DNA from: Taishania sp.
Lineage (GTDB): Bacteria; Bacteroidota; Bacteroidia; Flavobacteriales_D; Crocinitomicaceae
Direction of reading: 5' to 3'
DNA length: 64,000 bases
NCBI GenBank assembly: GCA_030150045.1
Contig: JASLGM010000031.1
Coordinates: 1 to 64,000, forward strand
The position numbers were made by a program, and so were the translations under genes. The notes below the pieces were generated by a model, which saw nothing but the letters and a program-made list of their open reading frames with translations, was not told the origin of the DNA and searched no databases. This document shows, piece by piece, positions 18,376 through 27,838 of the stretch. Every line of letters starts with the position of its first letter. Within the stretch, counting starts at the first letter, position 1.

Positions 18376-19658
18376 TATTTCTTGTTTTTCTCAGCAGTCC
18401 CGGATTCATACTTTTTCTTGTACTTATGATAAAGATCTATTTGCCTATTTTGTAAATTTACCCATTTCCCGTTTATCATTGCTAATACAACTTTATTTGT
18501 CCTCATATCTAGCGCATTACCTTCAGACACAAACAATGTAGCTGATTTCCCTACTTCTACAGATCCTATTCGTTTTTCACACCCCATAATTTTAGCAACA
18601 TTATAGCTTATACTAGCGATAGCTTGCTCTTCTGTCAGTCCATATGCTTGTGCAGTACCCGCTAAAAATGGTAAGTTTCTACTTTCGGTTGCTTCCATAT
18701 CCCCTTCATTCTGAATACAAAACAAAACCCCTTCCGCTTGAAGTTTAGCTGCAAGCATATAAGTTTGATGAATAGGATCATCTTCGCGTAAAGGAAGGCT
18801 GTGTGGACGCATAAGCATTACTGATATTTTTGCATCTTTTAATTTCCTTGCAAAAAAGTGAGCGTCATACCCCCCAATAATAACGCCATTTTTTATCTGA
18901 AAATGTAGGCAGAAATCAATTACATCGTTTATTTCTTGCATCCCATCCGCCCTAAAGTACACTCTTTTCTCGTCATGAAACACGCCTTGCATTGCTTCAA
19001 ATCTTTGATCTTTTTCTGTCTTTTTATCTGTCAAATAAGCTTTTGACGCTTGAAAAAATGCGTATAAGGATTCCTTTTCTTTTAAATATGTAGAACTAAT
19101 GAAATTGTCTCCCTCTTTTTTAAACTGTATAGATGAAGGCCAGTTAATATGAATCCCCTCATCTTTTACAATTGTTGCATCTTGCCAGTTCCAACCATCT
19201 AGATACATGAGTGATGAACTACCAGCAATTTTGCCTCCACGTGGGGTAACTTGGGCGCTCAACACCCCATTCAATCGTACTGTTTTTATCACCTCACTTT
19301 CAACATTAAATGCAATTTGAGCCCTAACATGAGGGTTAAACGTTCCAACTTCTAAAAAATCATTAGTCGCATGGACGGCCTCTATTTCAGTCAATCCAAG
19401 TGTTGAATTTCCCGCAATAAATCCAGGGTATACATGCTTTCCCTTAAGATCAATAATTGTATCCCAATCCGATACTGAATAACTAAATGCTAAATTATTC
19501 TTAACTAAGATAATTTTTTCCTTTTCTATACCAACAGCGGCATTAGCAATCACTTCTCCATTACCAATATGGAGGAATCCATTTTTTAACAAAGTCTTTT
19601 GCCCTAACAAAGAAAGTGAAGAGCATAAGAAAACCAAAGCGAAATATATACTTTTCAT
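18375..19658 (-). CDS. Amidohydrolase-family protein with degenerate metal site
   Basis: 427 residues from ATG at 19658; the upstream TTG three codons earlier is unlikely. It has a signal peptide ending at LLGQ. The fold of the imidazolonepropionase-like amidohydrolases is recognisable (GKHVYPGFIAGN, LTEEQAIASISYNVAKIMG, GSVEVGKSATLFV). The metal-binding H-x-H after PGFI is replaced by GNST, and the C-terminal catalytic Asp region reads NEGDMEATESR. It is probably a pseudoenzyme. It lies 5 bases after the larger relative and its stop overlaps the kinase start. Confidence 0.8.
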   Translation of the reverse strand: MKSIYFALVFLCSSLSLLGQKTLLKNGFLHIGNGEVIANAAVGIEKEKIILVKNNLAFSYSVSDWDTIIDLKGKHVYPGFIAGNSTLGLTEIEAVHATNDFLEVGTFNPHVRAQIAFNVESEVIKTVRLNGVLSAQVTPRGGKIAGSSSLMYLDGWNWQDATIVKDEGIHINWPSSIQFKKEGDNFISSTYLKEKESLYAFFQASKAYLTDKKTEKDQRFEAMQGVFHDEKRVYFRADGMQEINDVIDFCLHFQIKNGVIIGGYDAHFFARKLKDAKISVMLMRPHSLPLREDDPIHQTYMLAAKLQAEGVLFCIQNEGDMEATESRNLPFLAGTAQAYGLTEEQAIASISYNVAKIMGCEKRIGSVEVGKSATLFVSEGNALDMRTNKVVLAMINGKWVNLQNRQIDLYHKYKKKYESGTAEKNKK

Positions 19659-19663
19659 AGCTT

Positions 19664-22648
19664 TCAATGTGAGTTGTGATTTGTCGTCCCTTCTTCTCCT
19701 AATGTATTACAATGAAAGAATTTTGGTTCTACAAGGTTATACATCTTACCCTTATCTCCATTTCTTTGATTAACATCTAAGATTTTACTAATAATCCTTG
19801 CTTTTTCTTTATCGTTTTGAATTTGTAATTTCAGGTCTTCAACGCGACTATAGAAAGGAATTCCATCAATAAAGACTCTTTCTGGATATGCGTTTATAGA
19901 TAATGGATTCGTATTCCACAGCACTAAATCAGCATCTTTACCTATCTTTATACTTCCAACTTTATCATCAATATGCAATAATTTAGCTGGATTTAATGTT
20001 ACCAACTTCCATGCTTCTATCTCAGTCATTCCCCCGTATTTAATTGCTTTCGCTGCTTCTTGATTGAGTCTACGCCCCATCTCTGCATCATCAGAATTAA
20101 TAGCAACTAAAACCCCTTGTTCATGTAATAAACTAGCGTTATGAGGAATTGCATCCATTACCTCATATTTATAAGCCCACCAATCTGAAAAAGTTGACGC
20201 TCCTGTTTGATGCTTTTTTAATTCTCCAGCTATTTTATAACCTTCAAGAATATGCGTCAATGTATTTACTTTAAATCCAAAGGAATCTGCCACTTTTAGT
20301 AACATCAGTATTTCTGATTGAATATAAGAATGACAAGTAATATGTCGTTTACCTTCCAAAATTTCAACCAATACTTCTAACTCTAAATCAACGCCTACAT
20401 TGTTGTTTTTAACAGTTTTACTTGCCTGATATTTTTTTGCTCTAGAAAAAGCATCTATCAGCACCTGCTCTACCCCCATTCGTGTTTGTGGAAATCTAGA
20501 GCCATCTCCCCAATTGGTTTGTTTAACATTTTCACCTAATGCAAATTTGATGAATTTTGGTGCATCTCTATATAACATTTGCTCTGGAGAATAACCCCAC
20601 TTCAATTTTATTAATGCAGACTGTCCACCAATTGTATTCGCTGACCCATGTAACAATTGCGCAGTAGTAACACCTCCTGCCAACTGACGATATATATTAA
20701 TATCATCATTTCTAACCACATCAGCAATGGAAACTTCACTTGTTACAGATTGACTTCCTTCATTTACCCCTTTTGATATTGCAATATGAGAATGTTCGTC
20801 TATTATTCCAGACGTAAGAAACATTCCATTACCTTCAATCACCTCTGTTTCTAAAGGTAATTTAGGTTGTTCGCCACCAACATAATGTATTTTTCCTTCT
20901 TTCACAAGAACATATCCATTACTAATATTTCCTTCGACTTCATTTGTCCAAATTGTCACATTTTTAAACAAAATATTTTTTACTGTTGGTAATTCTACTT
21001 TTCCAAAAGCCATGTTTGGAAACCATAAATTCTTTGCAACTAGAGTGTCTAGCTTTATTGTTTCCGATTTCGTTTCAGCTTGAGTCTTCTTTTGCTTAAT
21101 TGCAGTCCATCTTATCCAAGAGCCACTGGGGCTTGTTCCTTCTCCTTCAAACACTCCCATCTTAGGAACAAATTTACCATGTAAAATAAAATGTCCTCTT
21201 TGATCATCTGTTGAATCAGCTATCACAAAATGCATATCCAACCCGTCAATATTAATTTTTACATTTTCATATACTTTTTTCGGCGCATCTAATCTTTTCA
21301 CTTCGTACACCTTGCTGTCTTTTTTTAATATCTCAACAACATATTGCTTGTTTTCTAAATTGAAATTATATTTTCCCTCAAGATTAATAATTGATCTAGG
21401 ATTAATACTTTCTCTTACACCATTATTAAATACTTCAACAACTTCAGCCTCTTGACTTAGTGGATTTGAAGAGTAAACGGTGAAAAAAGCTTTTTTTCCA
21501 GGCTCTATAGTTCCATATTCCTTTTCTATCCCTAACCATTTTGCTGGTGTTTCTGTTAATGCTTTTAAAACTTCCATTGGAGTTAATCCATGCTTAATCG
21601 TTTCTCGTATAGCATTCCAAAAATCCTTTACCGAATCAATTCCTGAACTTGATAAAGCGATTGCCACTCCTTCTTTATTTAAAATATAAGCATTTGTAGG
21701 GGCCATTTCCCAGTCTTTCAATTCGCTTAAAGGAATATATTGATTAACATATGGATCACTAACGTTTAAAGTCTTAGGATAATTTAATGGTAAAACCATT
21801 TTTACACCACTTCCTTTTAGCTCATCCACACATTTATATGCGTCTCCTGCTCCAATGGCCATCCAGTTCAGCCCAAATTCATCAGCGATTTTCTTAGCTC
21901 TTAAAACCTCTAACGAGGAAGTCACTCTAAATAATATAGGCGTTGTTTTTATTGCTAATTGCAATGCATCATAGGAAAGATTCAAATTATTAGTTGTAGA
22001 ATGGTGTTTCGCATCCAATAATGTTTGTCGGATCAGAGCAATGCTCCCCATTTGTGAAGAAGGATAAAGTTGTTTAGACGATCCTTTCTCAAACGAAAAT
22101 GAAACTCCAACACTTGACTTTAAAATTGTATTTTCTTCTTGTGGGGCATATAAAGATCTCATATATCCTTGTCCAGCAATTATTCCATCATTAGGGGCAT
22201 TCAATAGCAAGCCAAATCCCTTATTAGCCCATAGTTGAACATCTAATTGATCTTGATAATGATAATCTACAGCCTTTACCTCTGGCTTAATCGCGGCATT
22301 CCAACTATATTCCGCAGTTCTATTCGAATTAGATTTAATATCTATCGCCATTCCTTTAAAAGAAACAACTCGATTTACTTCAATAAATGAAGGTAGTATC
22401 ACTAAACCTTCACAATCAACTTCAATATATTTACCTGTCTTAATTGGTGAATTCCCGACCTCTTTAATGATTCCATTTTCAACTACGATTGTTGCTTTTT
22501 GAATCATTTTTGAACTTGAAACAAAAACAGTTGCATTCTTAAAAATATAATTACTTGAGGTAGAAGGAGCAACTCCATTTATTGGTCTGTCTTGTCCAAA
22601 CAAAAAAGTGCTACATATGATGAAGCACGATAAAATAATCTCCCGCAT
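19664..22648 (-). CDS. Two-domain amidohydrolase, N-terminal half degenerate
   Basis: 994 residues with a signal peptide (to FGQ, about residue 19), so exported or periplasmic. It holds two amidohydrolase domains in tandem. The N-terminal one (about 30-430) ends in TPAKWLGIEKEYGTIEPGKKA but has lost its H-x-H (ILPSFIEVNRVV). The C-terminal one (about 560-960) keeps DEHSHIA, TCHSYIQSE, THILEGY and the Asp in INSDDAEMG, so it should bind metal. The family includes imidazolonepropionases and prolidase-like enzymes; substrate is unknown. It forms an operon with the smaller degenerate relative. Confidence 0.85.
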   Translation of the reverse strand: MREIILSCFIICSTFLFGQDRPINGVAPSTSSNYIFKNATVFVSSSKMIQKATIVVENGIIKEVGNSPIKTGKYIEVDCEGLVILPSFIEVNRVVSFKGMAIDIKSNSNRTAEYSWNAAIKPEVKAVDYHYQDQLDVQLWANKGFGLLLNAPNDGIIAGQGYMRSLYAPQEENTILKSSVGVSFSFEKGSSKQLYPSSQMGSIALIRQTLLDAKHHSTTNNLNLSYDALQLAIKTTPILFRVTSSLEVLRAKKIADEFGLNWMAIGAGDAYKCVDELKGSGVKMVLPLNYPKTLNVSDPYVNQYIPLSELKDWEMAPTNAYILNKEGVAIALSSSGIDSVKDFWNAIRETIKHGLTPMEVLKALTETPAKWLGIEKEYGTIEPGKKAFFTVYSSNPLSQEAEVVEVFNNGVRESINPRSIINLEGKYNFNLENKQYVVEILKKDSKVYEVKRLDAPKKVYENVKINIDGLDMHFVIADSTDDQRGHFILHGKFVPKMGVFEGEGTSPSGSWIRWTAIKQKKTQAETKSETIKLDTLVAKNLWFPNMAFGKVELPTVKNILFKNVTIWTNEVEGNISNGYVLVKEGKIHYVGGEQPKLPLETEVIEGNGMFLTSGIIDEHSHIAISKGVNEGSQSVTSEVSIADVVRNDDINIYRQLAGGVTTAQLLHGSANTIGGQSALIKLKWGYSPEQMLYRDAPKFIKFALGENVKQTNWGDGSRFPQTRMGVEQVLIDAFSRAKKYQASKTVKNNNVGVDLELEVLVEILEGKRHITCHSYIQSEILMLLKVADSFGFKVNTLTHILEGYKIAGELKKHQTGASTFSDWWAYKYEVMDAIPHNASLLHEQGVLVAINSDDAEMGRRLNQEAAKAIKYGGMTEIEAWKLVTLNPAKLLHIDDKVGSIKIGKDADLVLWNTNPLSINAYPERVFIDGIPFYSRVEDLKLQIQNDKEKARIISKILDVNQRNGDKGKMYNLVEPKFFHCNTLGEEGTTNHNSH

Positions 22649-22666
22649 GGGTTAATTTATTAAAGG

Positions 22667-23275
22667 TCAATTACTACTTTTAGGTTTAAAGGATCGGATA
22701 GATTTGGCCATTAACTCAATGATTGGTTTTTCTACACCTTCATCTTTACTTCTAATTTCAAAATTAATTCCATTAATATTTCTAATACCATAAACGTGAT
22801 ACGAAACATGTTCTATACCTACTCCGTGTGGCGCATTTGCTTTCCCTCTTACCTTTAGCTTTTGCTCATAGACGATTAAATCTTCTTCTTCTACTAAATA
22901 ATGGATATCATAAAACGAAAAGTTAGAAAGTTTTTGCTTTTGTTTTTCTACAAGCATTGCATTATCTCCATAATCCTCTATATGAAGATGAAAACTTGGT
23001 CCAACGCTAATATCCCAATAAAAATCAGACTCTTTATGTTCGACCTCTGGTTTTGTAGATGCTCCAATATTAGCTGTCTCATCTGGTAACATAATGGTCG
23101 CTGGAATTTCATATTCAGACAAGTCAAAACCTTGAAATTCATAATAGTCTTCACTTTCATCTTTAATTTCCTCAACATCAGAATTCCTACATGAATTAAT
23201 AGAAAATGCTAAGCCTATCCACATAAAAACAGTGAATAAAAGAGTTGTTTTTCCAGAAAACCGATTCATTTTCAT
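22667..23275 (-). CDS. Putative lipoprotein, unknown function
   Basis: 202 residues from ATG at 23275; two earlier in-frame codons include a GTG start at 23281. The N terminus looks like a signal peptide with a lipobox-like cysteine (SINSC near residue 29). The mature part is acidic and shows no motif I recognise. A TAnnTTTG box lies about 24 bases upstream. It is followed by 18 bases before the amidohydrolase gene, so they may be co-transcribed. Confidence 0.6.
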   Translation of the reverse strand: MKMNRFSGKTTLLFTVFMWIGLAFSINSCRNSDVEEIKDESEDYYEFQGFDLSEYEIPATIMLPDETANIGASTKPEVEHKESDFYWDISVGPSFHLHIEDYGDNAMLVEKQKQKLSNFSFYDIHYLVEEEDLIVYEQKLKVRGKANAPHGVGIEHVSYHVYGIRNINGINFEIRSKDEGVEKPIIELMAKSIRSFKPKSSN

Positions 23276-23298
23276 TATCACGCGAAGTTGCGATTAAA

Positions 23299-23306
23299 CA
23301 AATATA
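23299..23306 (-). promoter_or_regulatory. Putative -7 box of the lipoprotein-amidohydrolase operon
   Basis: TATATTTG on the minus strand matches TAnnTTTG. A TTG about 24 bases upstream (23331-23333) is a distant -33 candidate. Confidence 0.45.
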
Positions 23307-23338
23307 ATTAATAGTTGATGTGTTTGTTAACAATCTAG

Positions 23339-23749
23339 CTATTTTATTAGCACACCCATTCTTCCAAGTAAAGGTATTTCAATCATATTTTCATCTTTTA
23401 CAATTTGAGGGTTAAACACAAATTTTTTATCATGCATTACCTCGTCCATCCAAAAGCTTAAAAGAAACTCATTAGTCAAATGGAAAACGTCTTCCATTAT
23501 TGGTTCTAACTTAGCAGCTTCGTTAGGCAACATCAACTCGAGGCAATGTCTTAAAGTAGACGTTCTAACTGTCTCACTCGTTGCCGGGTCAACACCATAT
23601 CCTTTACTAGTAACAATAATCCCCTCGATAATATCTTCTCTGTAATTAATCAAATAAACATTGTAACCTATTTCTCCATTTTCAAGTTCATCTTTTACAA
23701 TTGCAATGCCAACATTCTCTACTTTGGGTCCTAAAATACTCTCCTTCAT
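23339..23749 (-). CDS. Small conserved-looking cytoplasmic protein, unknown function
   Basis: 136 residues, no signal peptide and no membrane segment. It has a compact alternating pattern (GIAIVKDELENGEIGYNVYLINY) and conserved-looking C-terminal GRMGVLIK. I recall similar short proteins of unknown role in Flavobacteriales but cannot name a family with confidence. It lies 4 bases after the serine hydrolase gene, on the same strand, at the end of the lipB cluster. Confidence 0.55.
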   Translation of the reverse strand: MKESILGPKVENVGIAIVKDELENGEIGYNVYLINYREDIIEGIIVTSKGYGVDPATSETVRTSTLRHCLELMLPNEAAKLEPIMEDVFHLTNEFLLSFWMDEVMHDKKFVFNPQIVKDENMIEIPLLGRMGVLIK

Positions 23750-23753
23750 GTTA

Positions 23754-24977
23754 TCAATTTGATTTATTAACTATAATCTTTGCAAATTTAACATACTCTA
23801 TGAAATCCTTGGAGTGTCCCTCCATAAATAAATTGTCATTGGACAGTTCACTTGCAACATAGTTAGGTCCTTTTTCATGCCCTAAACGAACGACCACCCA
23901 TTTTTTTTGTGGAGAAACAATAATATATTGCCCTAAAATTCCTCTAAAATAAAGTAATCGATCTTCTTTATCCTCTAAAGTCCATAATTGTAGACCATAT
24001 AGATTATTACTATTCCCTGATTTTTTTATTTTCGACGCTTTAGATGAACTCATTTCATTAATATACCAAGATGGAACAATACTCTTTCCTTTATATACAC
24101 CGCTATTGGCTAATAAAATACCTAGTTTTAAAAAGTCTTTAGGTGTTGCATACAAACAGCAATATGCTTTCTCTTCAAAATCACTTTCATCAGTGCTCCA
24201 AAATGCAGTACCGGACATTTCCATAGGCGTCCATATTTTCTCATTTACTAAATCACTTAGTCCTTTCTTATAGACATATTTTAACAACATTGCTAGAATT
24301 TGTGTATTTCCACTTTGATAATTATAATATACACCAGGTTTCTCAACTACCACAACTTTTTCCATCAATTGATTTATGGAATTACCATAATAAGCCGCTG
24401 CATTATTCGAAAAAGGATTTCCACCTGACTCTGTCCAATTCAACCCCGAAGCCATTTGAAGCACCTCTCTTATTGAAGGTTTATATTTTCCATTTGTATT
24501 CCAATGGCTTAGATAATCTTGAATAGGATCATCAAGGCTGTGAATCCTTTTTTCTTCAATAGCTATTCCTATTAACAAAGAGATGACCGTTTTTGCCATC
24601 GAGAAGGAATTAGAAATTTGTTTAGATGAATAACCTCTAAAGTACTCTTCAAATAATATTGAATCGTTGACTGCAACTAAAAAGGCAATTGTTTTAGTCT
24701 CATCTACATATTTTTGAAACCCATCAATTTGATCCTTATGCACTTGAACAGGATAATAGGGCACCATAGTTTTTTGAATGGGGTCTATTTTTTTGAATGG
24801 ACTTATTTGCAGATCAAAGATATCAGGCCCCTTTTGCCCTCTTAAAAAAGAACTATTGATTGCATGTGGAAGATATGGGAATTGAAATAATAGTAATCCT
24901 ATTGATAGGGTCATGAACAACACTATAATAAAAAGACCATAATTTATTTTTTTTGATTTGAATCTATTTGTCTTCAT
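23754..24977 (-). CDS. Serine hydrolase of the beta-lactamase class C family
   Basis: 407 residues. A single N-terminal membrane segment (about residues 14-32) anchors it, with the catalytic domain outside. The active-site SxxK is SMAK, and the second motif is YQS in YYNYQSGNTQ. The third motif usually KTG/HTG reads GILGQ, so the substrate pocket differs from true beta-lactamases. Family members act as esterases or D-amino acid peptidases. Its start overlaps the lipB end by 14 bases. Confidence 0.82.
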   Translation of the reverse strand: MKTNRFKSKKINYGLFIIVLFMTLSIGLLLFQFPYLPHAINSSFLRGQKGPDIFDLQISPFKKIDPIQKTMVPYYPVQVHKDQIDGFQKYVDETKTIAFLVAVNDSILFEEYFRGYSSKQISNSFSMAKTVISLLIGIAIEEKRIHSLDDPIQDYLSHWNTNGKYKPSIREVLQMASGLNWTESGGNPFSNNAAAYYGNSINQLMEKVVVVEKPGVYYNYQSGNTQILAMLLKYVYKKGLSDLVNEKIWTPMEMSGTAFWSTDESDFEEKAYCCLYATPKDFLKLGILLANSGVYKGKSIVPSWYINEMSSSKASKIKKSGNSNNLYGLQLWTLEDKEDRLLYFRGILGQYIIVSPQKKWVVVRLGHEKGPNYVASELSNDNLFMEGHSKDFIEYVKFAKIIVNKSN

Positions 24978-25665
24978 AATTAAAAGAAAAAACTTCTGAG
25001 AGCTTTTCTTTTAACACTTTCTTCACTTCTAACATATCCACCTCTCTACCAAGCTCTTTCTTCATTGAAGTTACAGCTTTATCTTCAATTCCACAAGGAA
25101 TAATATGTGAAAAATAATCTAAATCAGAATTAACATTGAATCCAATACCATGCATTGTGACCCATCTAGAGCTTTTAACTCCCATTGCACAGATTTTTCG
25201 AGCTTTAATAGTATCTGATTCTAACCATACACCTGTCATTCCATCAAGCCTTCCTGCTTCTATACCAAAATCCTTCAAAGTCAAAATAACTGCTTCTTCT
25301 AAAGACCTCATGTATTTATGAATATCTGGAAAGAAATGATCTAAATCAAATATTGGATAAGCAACTAATTGTCCTGGCCCATGATAAGTTATATCACCAC
25401 CTCTGTTTATTTTATAAAATGAGGCATTTTGCTCTTTTAGTTTTTCGGTAGACAACAACAAATGTTCTTGAGCGCCACTTTTACCTAATGTAAACACGTG
25501 TGGGTGCTCACAAAAAAGCAAATAATTTTGAGTAGGATCAGTGGTCTCTTCATTCCTCAAAGCAATTTTTCTTTGTATTGTTTCATGAAATAATTTTTCT
25601 TGGTAATCCCAAGCCTCTTTATAATCTATTAATCCTAAATCAGTATAATTTACTCTAGGTTTCAT
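24964..25665 (-). CDS. lipB: Octanoyltransferase (lipoate biosynthesis)
   Basis: 233 residues. It has the LipB signature RGGDITYHGPGQLVAYPIFDL region, VKSSRWVTMHGIGFNVN, and the conserved Cys in IPCGIEDKAVTS. It moves octanoyl groups from acyl carrier protein to lipoyl domains; LipA would then insert sulphur. Its start overlaps the stop codon of the PGI/PMI gene by 4 bases (ATGA), and its end overlaps the serine hydrolase. Confidence 0.95.
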   Translation of the reverse strand: MKPRVNYTDLGLIDYKEAWDYQEKLFHETIQRKIALRNEETTDPTQNYLLFCEHPHVFTLGKSGAQEHLLLSTEKLKEQNASFYKINRGGDITYHGPGQLVAYPIFDLDHFFPDIHKYMRSLEEAVILTLKDFGIEAGRLDGMTGVWLESDTIKARKICAMGVKSSRWVTMHGIGFNVNSDLDYFSHIIPCGIEDKAVTSMKKELGREVDMLEVKKVLKEKLSEVFSFNYEDK

Positions 25666-26651
25666 TCTTCTTTAAAATTTGCTAATTCCGCTTTCAAATG
25701 ATCAATTACTCTAATTTCAATCGGATCGACATTTTTATTAACTGAAAGATAAAATGAAGCCCAATCTATCAAATGAATTAAGAAAAAAGATTTTTCAATG
25801 ATAGAGTTTCCTTTCGCTTTAATCACCTTAACCCCAGCTTTATCACCAATTATACCGAAAGTAATCTCAGCTCTTTTTTTATTTCTAGGAATAAGATCTA
25901 ATGTATCAAAAAACACAGGAGCGAAACGCTTATCACCCCCTCCCCATCCAACAAGTTCGTTGTGATTCATTTCCGGAAGAACATGATACCAACAAAGAAT
26001 TTTTGCATTTTCATTAAACTGCTGCTTTGCTCTTACTGCAACACCTTCATATTTAGCTGCTGAATAAAAAACAGGTGTTTTTTCACCAATAAATTCTGCT
26101 AAGTCCATAGCACTTTTGTGTATACCCTCTAATTCTTTGATGATTCTATCGTATCCATTTCGAACTTCAATCATACGCTCCGGATTCGCCATTCCTAATT
26201 TAACAAAAATATTGGTCACTTGAACAATCGAAAAAGCTAGTGCTGTACGAGGTGGATTACCTCCTGGTACCTTCACTACATCGAAGTTATGCTTAATACA
26301 AAAATCGTAAAGTAAACCTCCAGAACAAATTCCAATAATTTGAGCTCCTTTCTTACGTGCTTGTTCTACACAGATTAAAGTCTCTTCAGTATTCCCTGAA
26401 TAAGAACTTGCAATTACTAATGAACTCTCATTAATGAAAAATGGAGCTGTGTAATCATGATGCGAAATAATAGGGATTGTCAATTCATTTTGCAACCAAG
26501 TTCCAACCATTTTACCGCCAATTCCAGAACCTCCCATACCACAAATCACAACATTTGTAATTGGTCTCTTTAAGGGTGAGAAATGCGCATTATTTGCTAT
26601 AGTAAGAGCCTCCAAGATATTGTCTGGGAAAGCAGTAATTAATTTATCCAT
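25662..26651 (-). CDS. Bifunctional phosphoglucose/phosphomannose isomerase
   Basis: 329 residues. SIS domains are visible with GMGGSGIGG and SYSGNTEET, and a C-terminal phosphosugar-isomerase segment with NPPRTALAFS and NHNELVGWGGG. This matches the small archaeal/Bacteroidota type PGI/PMI, which handles glucose-6-phosphate and mannose-6-phosphate. It is the first gene of the PGI/PMI-lipB-serine hydrolase cluster. A classical pgi is not in the window. Confidence 0.88.
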   Translation of the reverse strand: MDKLITAFPDNILEALTIANNAHFSPLKRPITNVVICGMGGSGIGGKMVGTWLQNELTIPIISHHDYTAPFFINESSLVIASSYSGNTEETLICVEQARKKGAQIIGICSGGLLYDFCIKHNFDVVKVPGGNPPRTALAFSIVQVTNIFVKLGMANPERMIEVRNGYDRIIKELEGIHKSAMDLAEFIGEKTPVFYSAAKYEGVAVRAKQQFNENAKILCWYHVLPEMNHNELVGWGGGDKRFAPVFFDTLDLIPRNKKRAEITFGIIGDKAGVKVIKAKGNSIIEKSFFLIHLIDWASFYLSVNKNVDPIEIRVIDHLKAELANFKEE

Positions 26652-26774
26652 GTAACAATTCGAAAACGTCTTGTAAAGATACTATAAATGAACATTGATA
26701 ATGTGTCATAACACTATAAATTATAATTATTCTAAAAAAAAAACATGTTTTGATGGCTATAGAGAGAAAGTAAG

Positions 26775-26782
26775 TACTTTTG
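26775..26782 (+). promoter_or_regulatory. Putative -7 box of the thioesterase gene
   Basis: TACTTTTG matches TAnnTTTG, 19 bases before the ATG at 26802. A TTTTG at about 26748-26752 is a possible -33 element. Confidence 0.55.
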
Positions 26783-26801
26783 CAAAAACATTCCATACCC
26801 C

Positions 26802-27329
26802 ATGAAAGTAAATACCCCTCAACAAACATTAGCGATTACAACAAAAATTGTTCTCCCTAACGACACCAATACTTTAGGAAACCTTTTTGGAGGTCAATTA
26901 CTTGCTTGGATGGACGTTATTGCAAGCGTTTCCGCTCATCGACATTGCAAACGTGTAGTTGTGACAGCGAGTGTGAATAACGTGTCATTTAATCAACCAA
27001 TTGCACATGCTTCAATTGTAACGCTTGAAGCTAAGGTTTCAAGAGCCTTCAATTCGTCAATGGAAGTTTTTGTAGATGTTTACGTGGAAGACAATATTAC
27101 AGGCACAAGAGTTAAGAGTAATGAAGCTATTTATACTTTTGTCGCCGTGGACCAACTAGGCTCACCTATTCAAGTGCCTGAACTTATACCTGAAACAGAA
27201 GTAGAAAAAGCTCGCTTTGATGCCGCTCTTCGAAGAAAAGAGTTAAGTTTGATTTTAGCAGGAAAAATGAGACCATCAGATGCAGTAAATCTGAAGAAAC
27301 TTTTTATTGAAGATGAATTAAAAAAATAG
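26802..27329 (+). CDS. Acyl-CoA thioesterase (hotdog fold)
   Basis: 175 residues with the acyl-CoA hydrolase hotdog pattern: NDTNTLGNLFGGQLLAWMDV, where the N-x-x-GG helix start and Asp form the active region, and VVVTASVNNVSFNQPI. It hydrolyses acyl-CoA thioesters in the cytoplasm; chain-length preference is not readable. It is a single gene divergent from the PGI/PMI cluster, with its own promoter box and terminator. The C-terminal ~20 residues are charged. Confidence 0.88.
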   Translation: MKVNTPQQTLAITTKIVLPNDTNTLGNLFGGQLLAWMDVIASVSAHRHCKRVVVTASVNNVSFNQPIAHASIVTLEAKVSRAFNSSMEVFVDVYVEDNITGTRVKSNEAIYTFVAVDQLGSPIQVPELIPETEVEKARFDAALRRKELSLILAGKMRPSDAVNLKKLFIEDELKK

Positions 27330-27331
27330 TT

Positions 27332-27838
27332 CTATTTCCAATATCTAATAATTGTAAAGGCGAATGAATTTTTTTCATCTGCCTTTTTTTCTGTAATTAC
27401 TTCTGATGACCATTTCTTTATATCGAAAGTAGGGAAAAAAGTATCTGCTTTAAATGTATGATGAACGTGAGTAATAAACATTTCATTAATTACATCTTCT
27501 TTTAAAGCCCAATTATAAATCTCTCCGCCACCAATAATATAACATTTTGCTCCTGGTTTTTCTATTTGTCCAAGACGAATGGCCTCAAATAAATCCGTAG
27601 TCAATAAAGCGCCAGGGCAAGGGTATTTTATATTTCTTGAAATAACAATGTTCAATCTTTTAGGTAGTGGTCTAAATCTACTGGGGATTGATTCATAGTT
27701 CTTTCGGCCCAGAATAACAACTTGATTAAGCGTAGTGTTTTTGAAAAACAACATATCTTCTGGAAGGTGCCACATTAAATCATTGTCCTTACCTATACCA
27801 AACTGTTCATCAACAGCAACGATCAAACTACATTTCAT
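27332..27838 (-). CDS. folA: Dihydrofolate reductase
   Basis: 168 residues. DNDLMWHLPEDMLFFK carries the substrate-binding acid and Trp, and VILGRKNYES and GGGEIYNWAL are the NADPH-binding motifs. It reduces dihydrofolate, regenerating the cofactor used up by ThyA. Here folA is the third gene of thyA-capA-folA, overlapping the capA-like gene by 4 bases. A proteic terminator of the convergent thioesterase gene lies in its last codons. Confidence 0.96.
   Translation of the reverse strand: MKCSLIVAVDEQFGIGKDNDLMWHLPEDMLFFKNTTLNQVVILGRKNYESIPSRFRPLPKRLNIVISRNIKYPCPGALLTTDLFEAIRLGQIEKPGAKCYIIGGGEIYNWALKEDVINEMFITHVHHTFKADTFFPTFDIKKWSSEVITEKKADEKNSFAFTIIRYWK
27356..27390 (+). terminator. Intrinsic terminator inside the folA 3' end
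   Basis: AAAGGC and ATGAA pair with TTCAT and GCCTTT, with a two-base internal mismatch, followed by a T-run. It sits 27 bases after the thioesterase stop, on the plus strand, within the last codons of folA. Confidence 0.65.
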
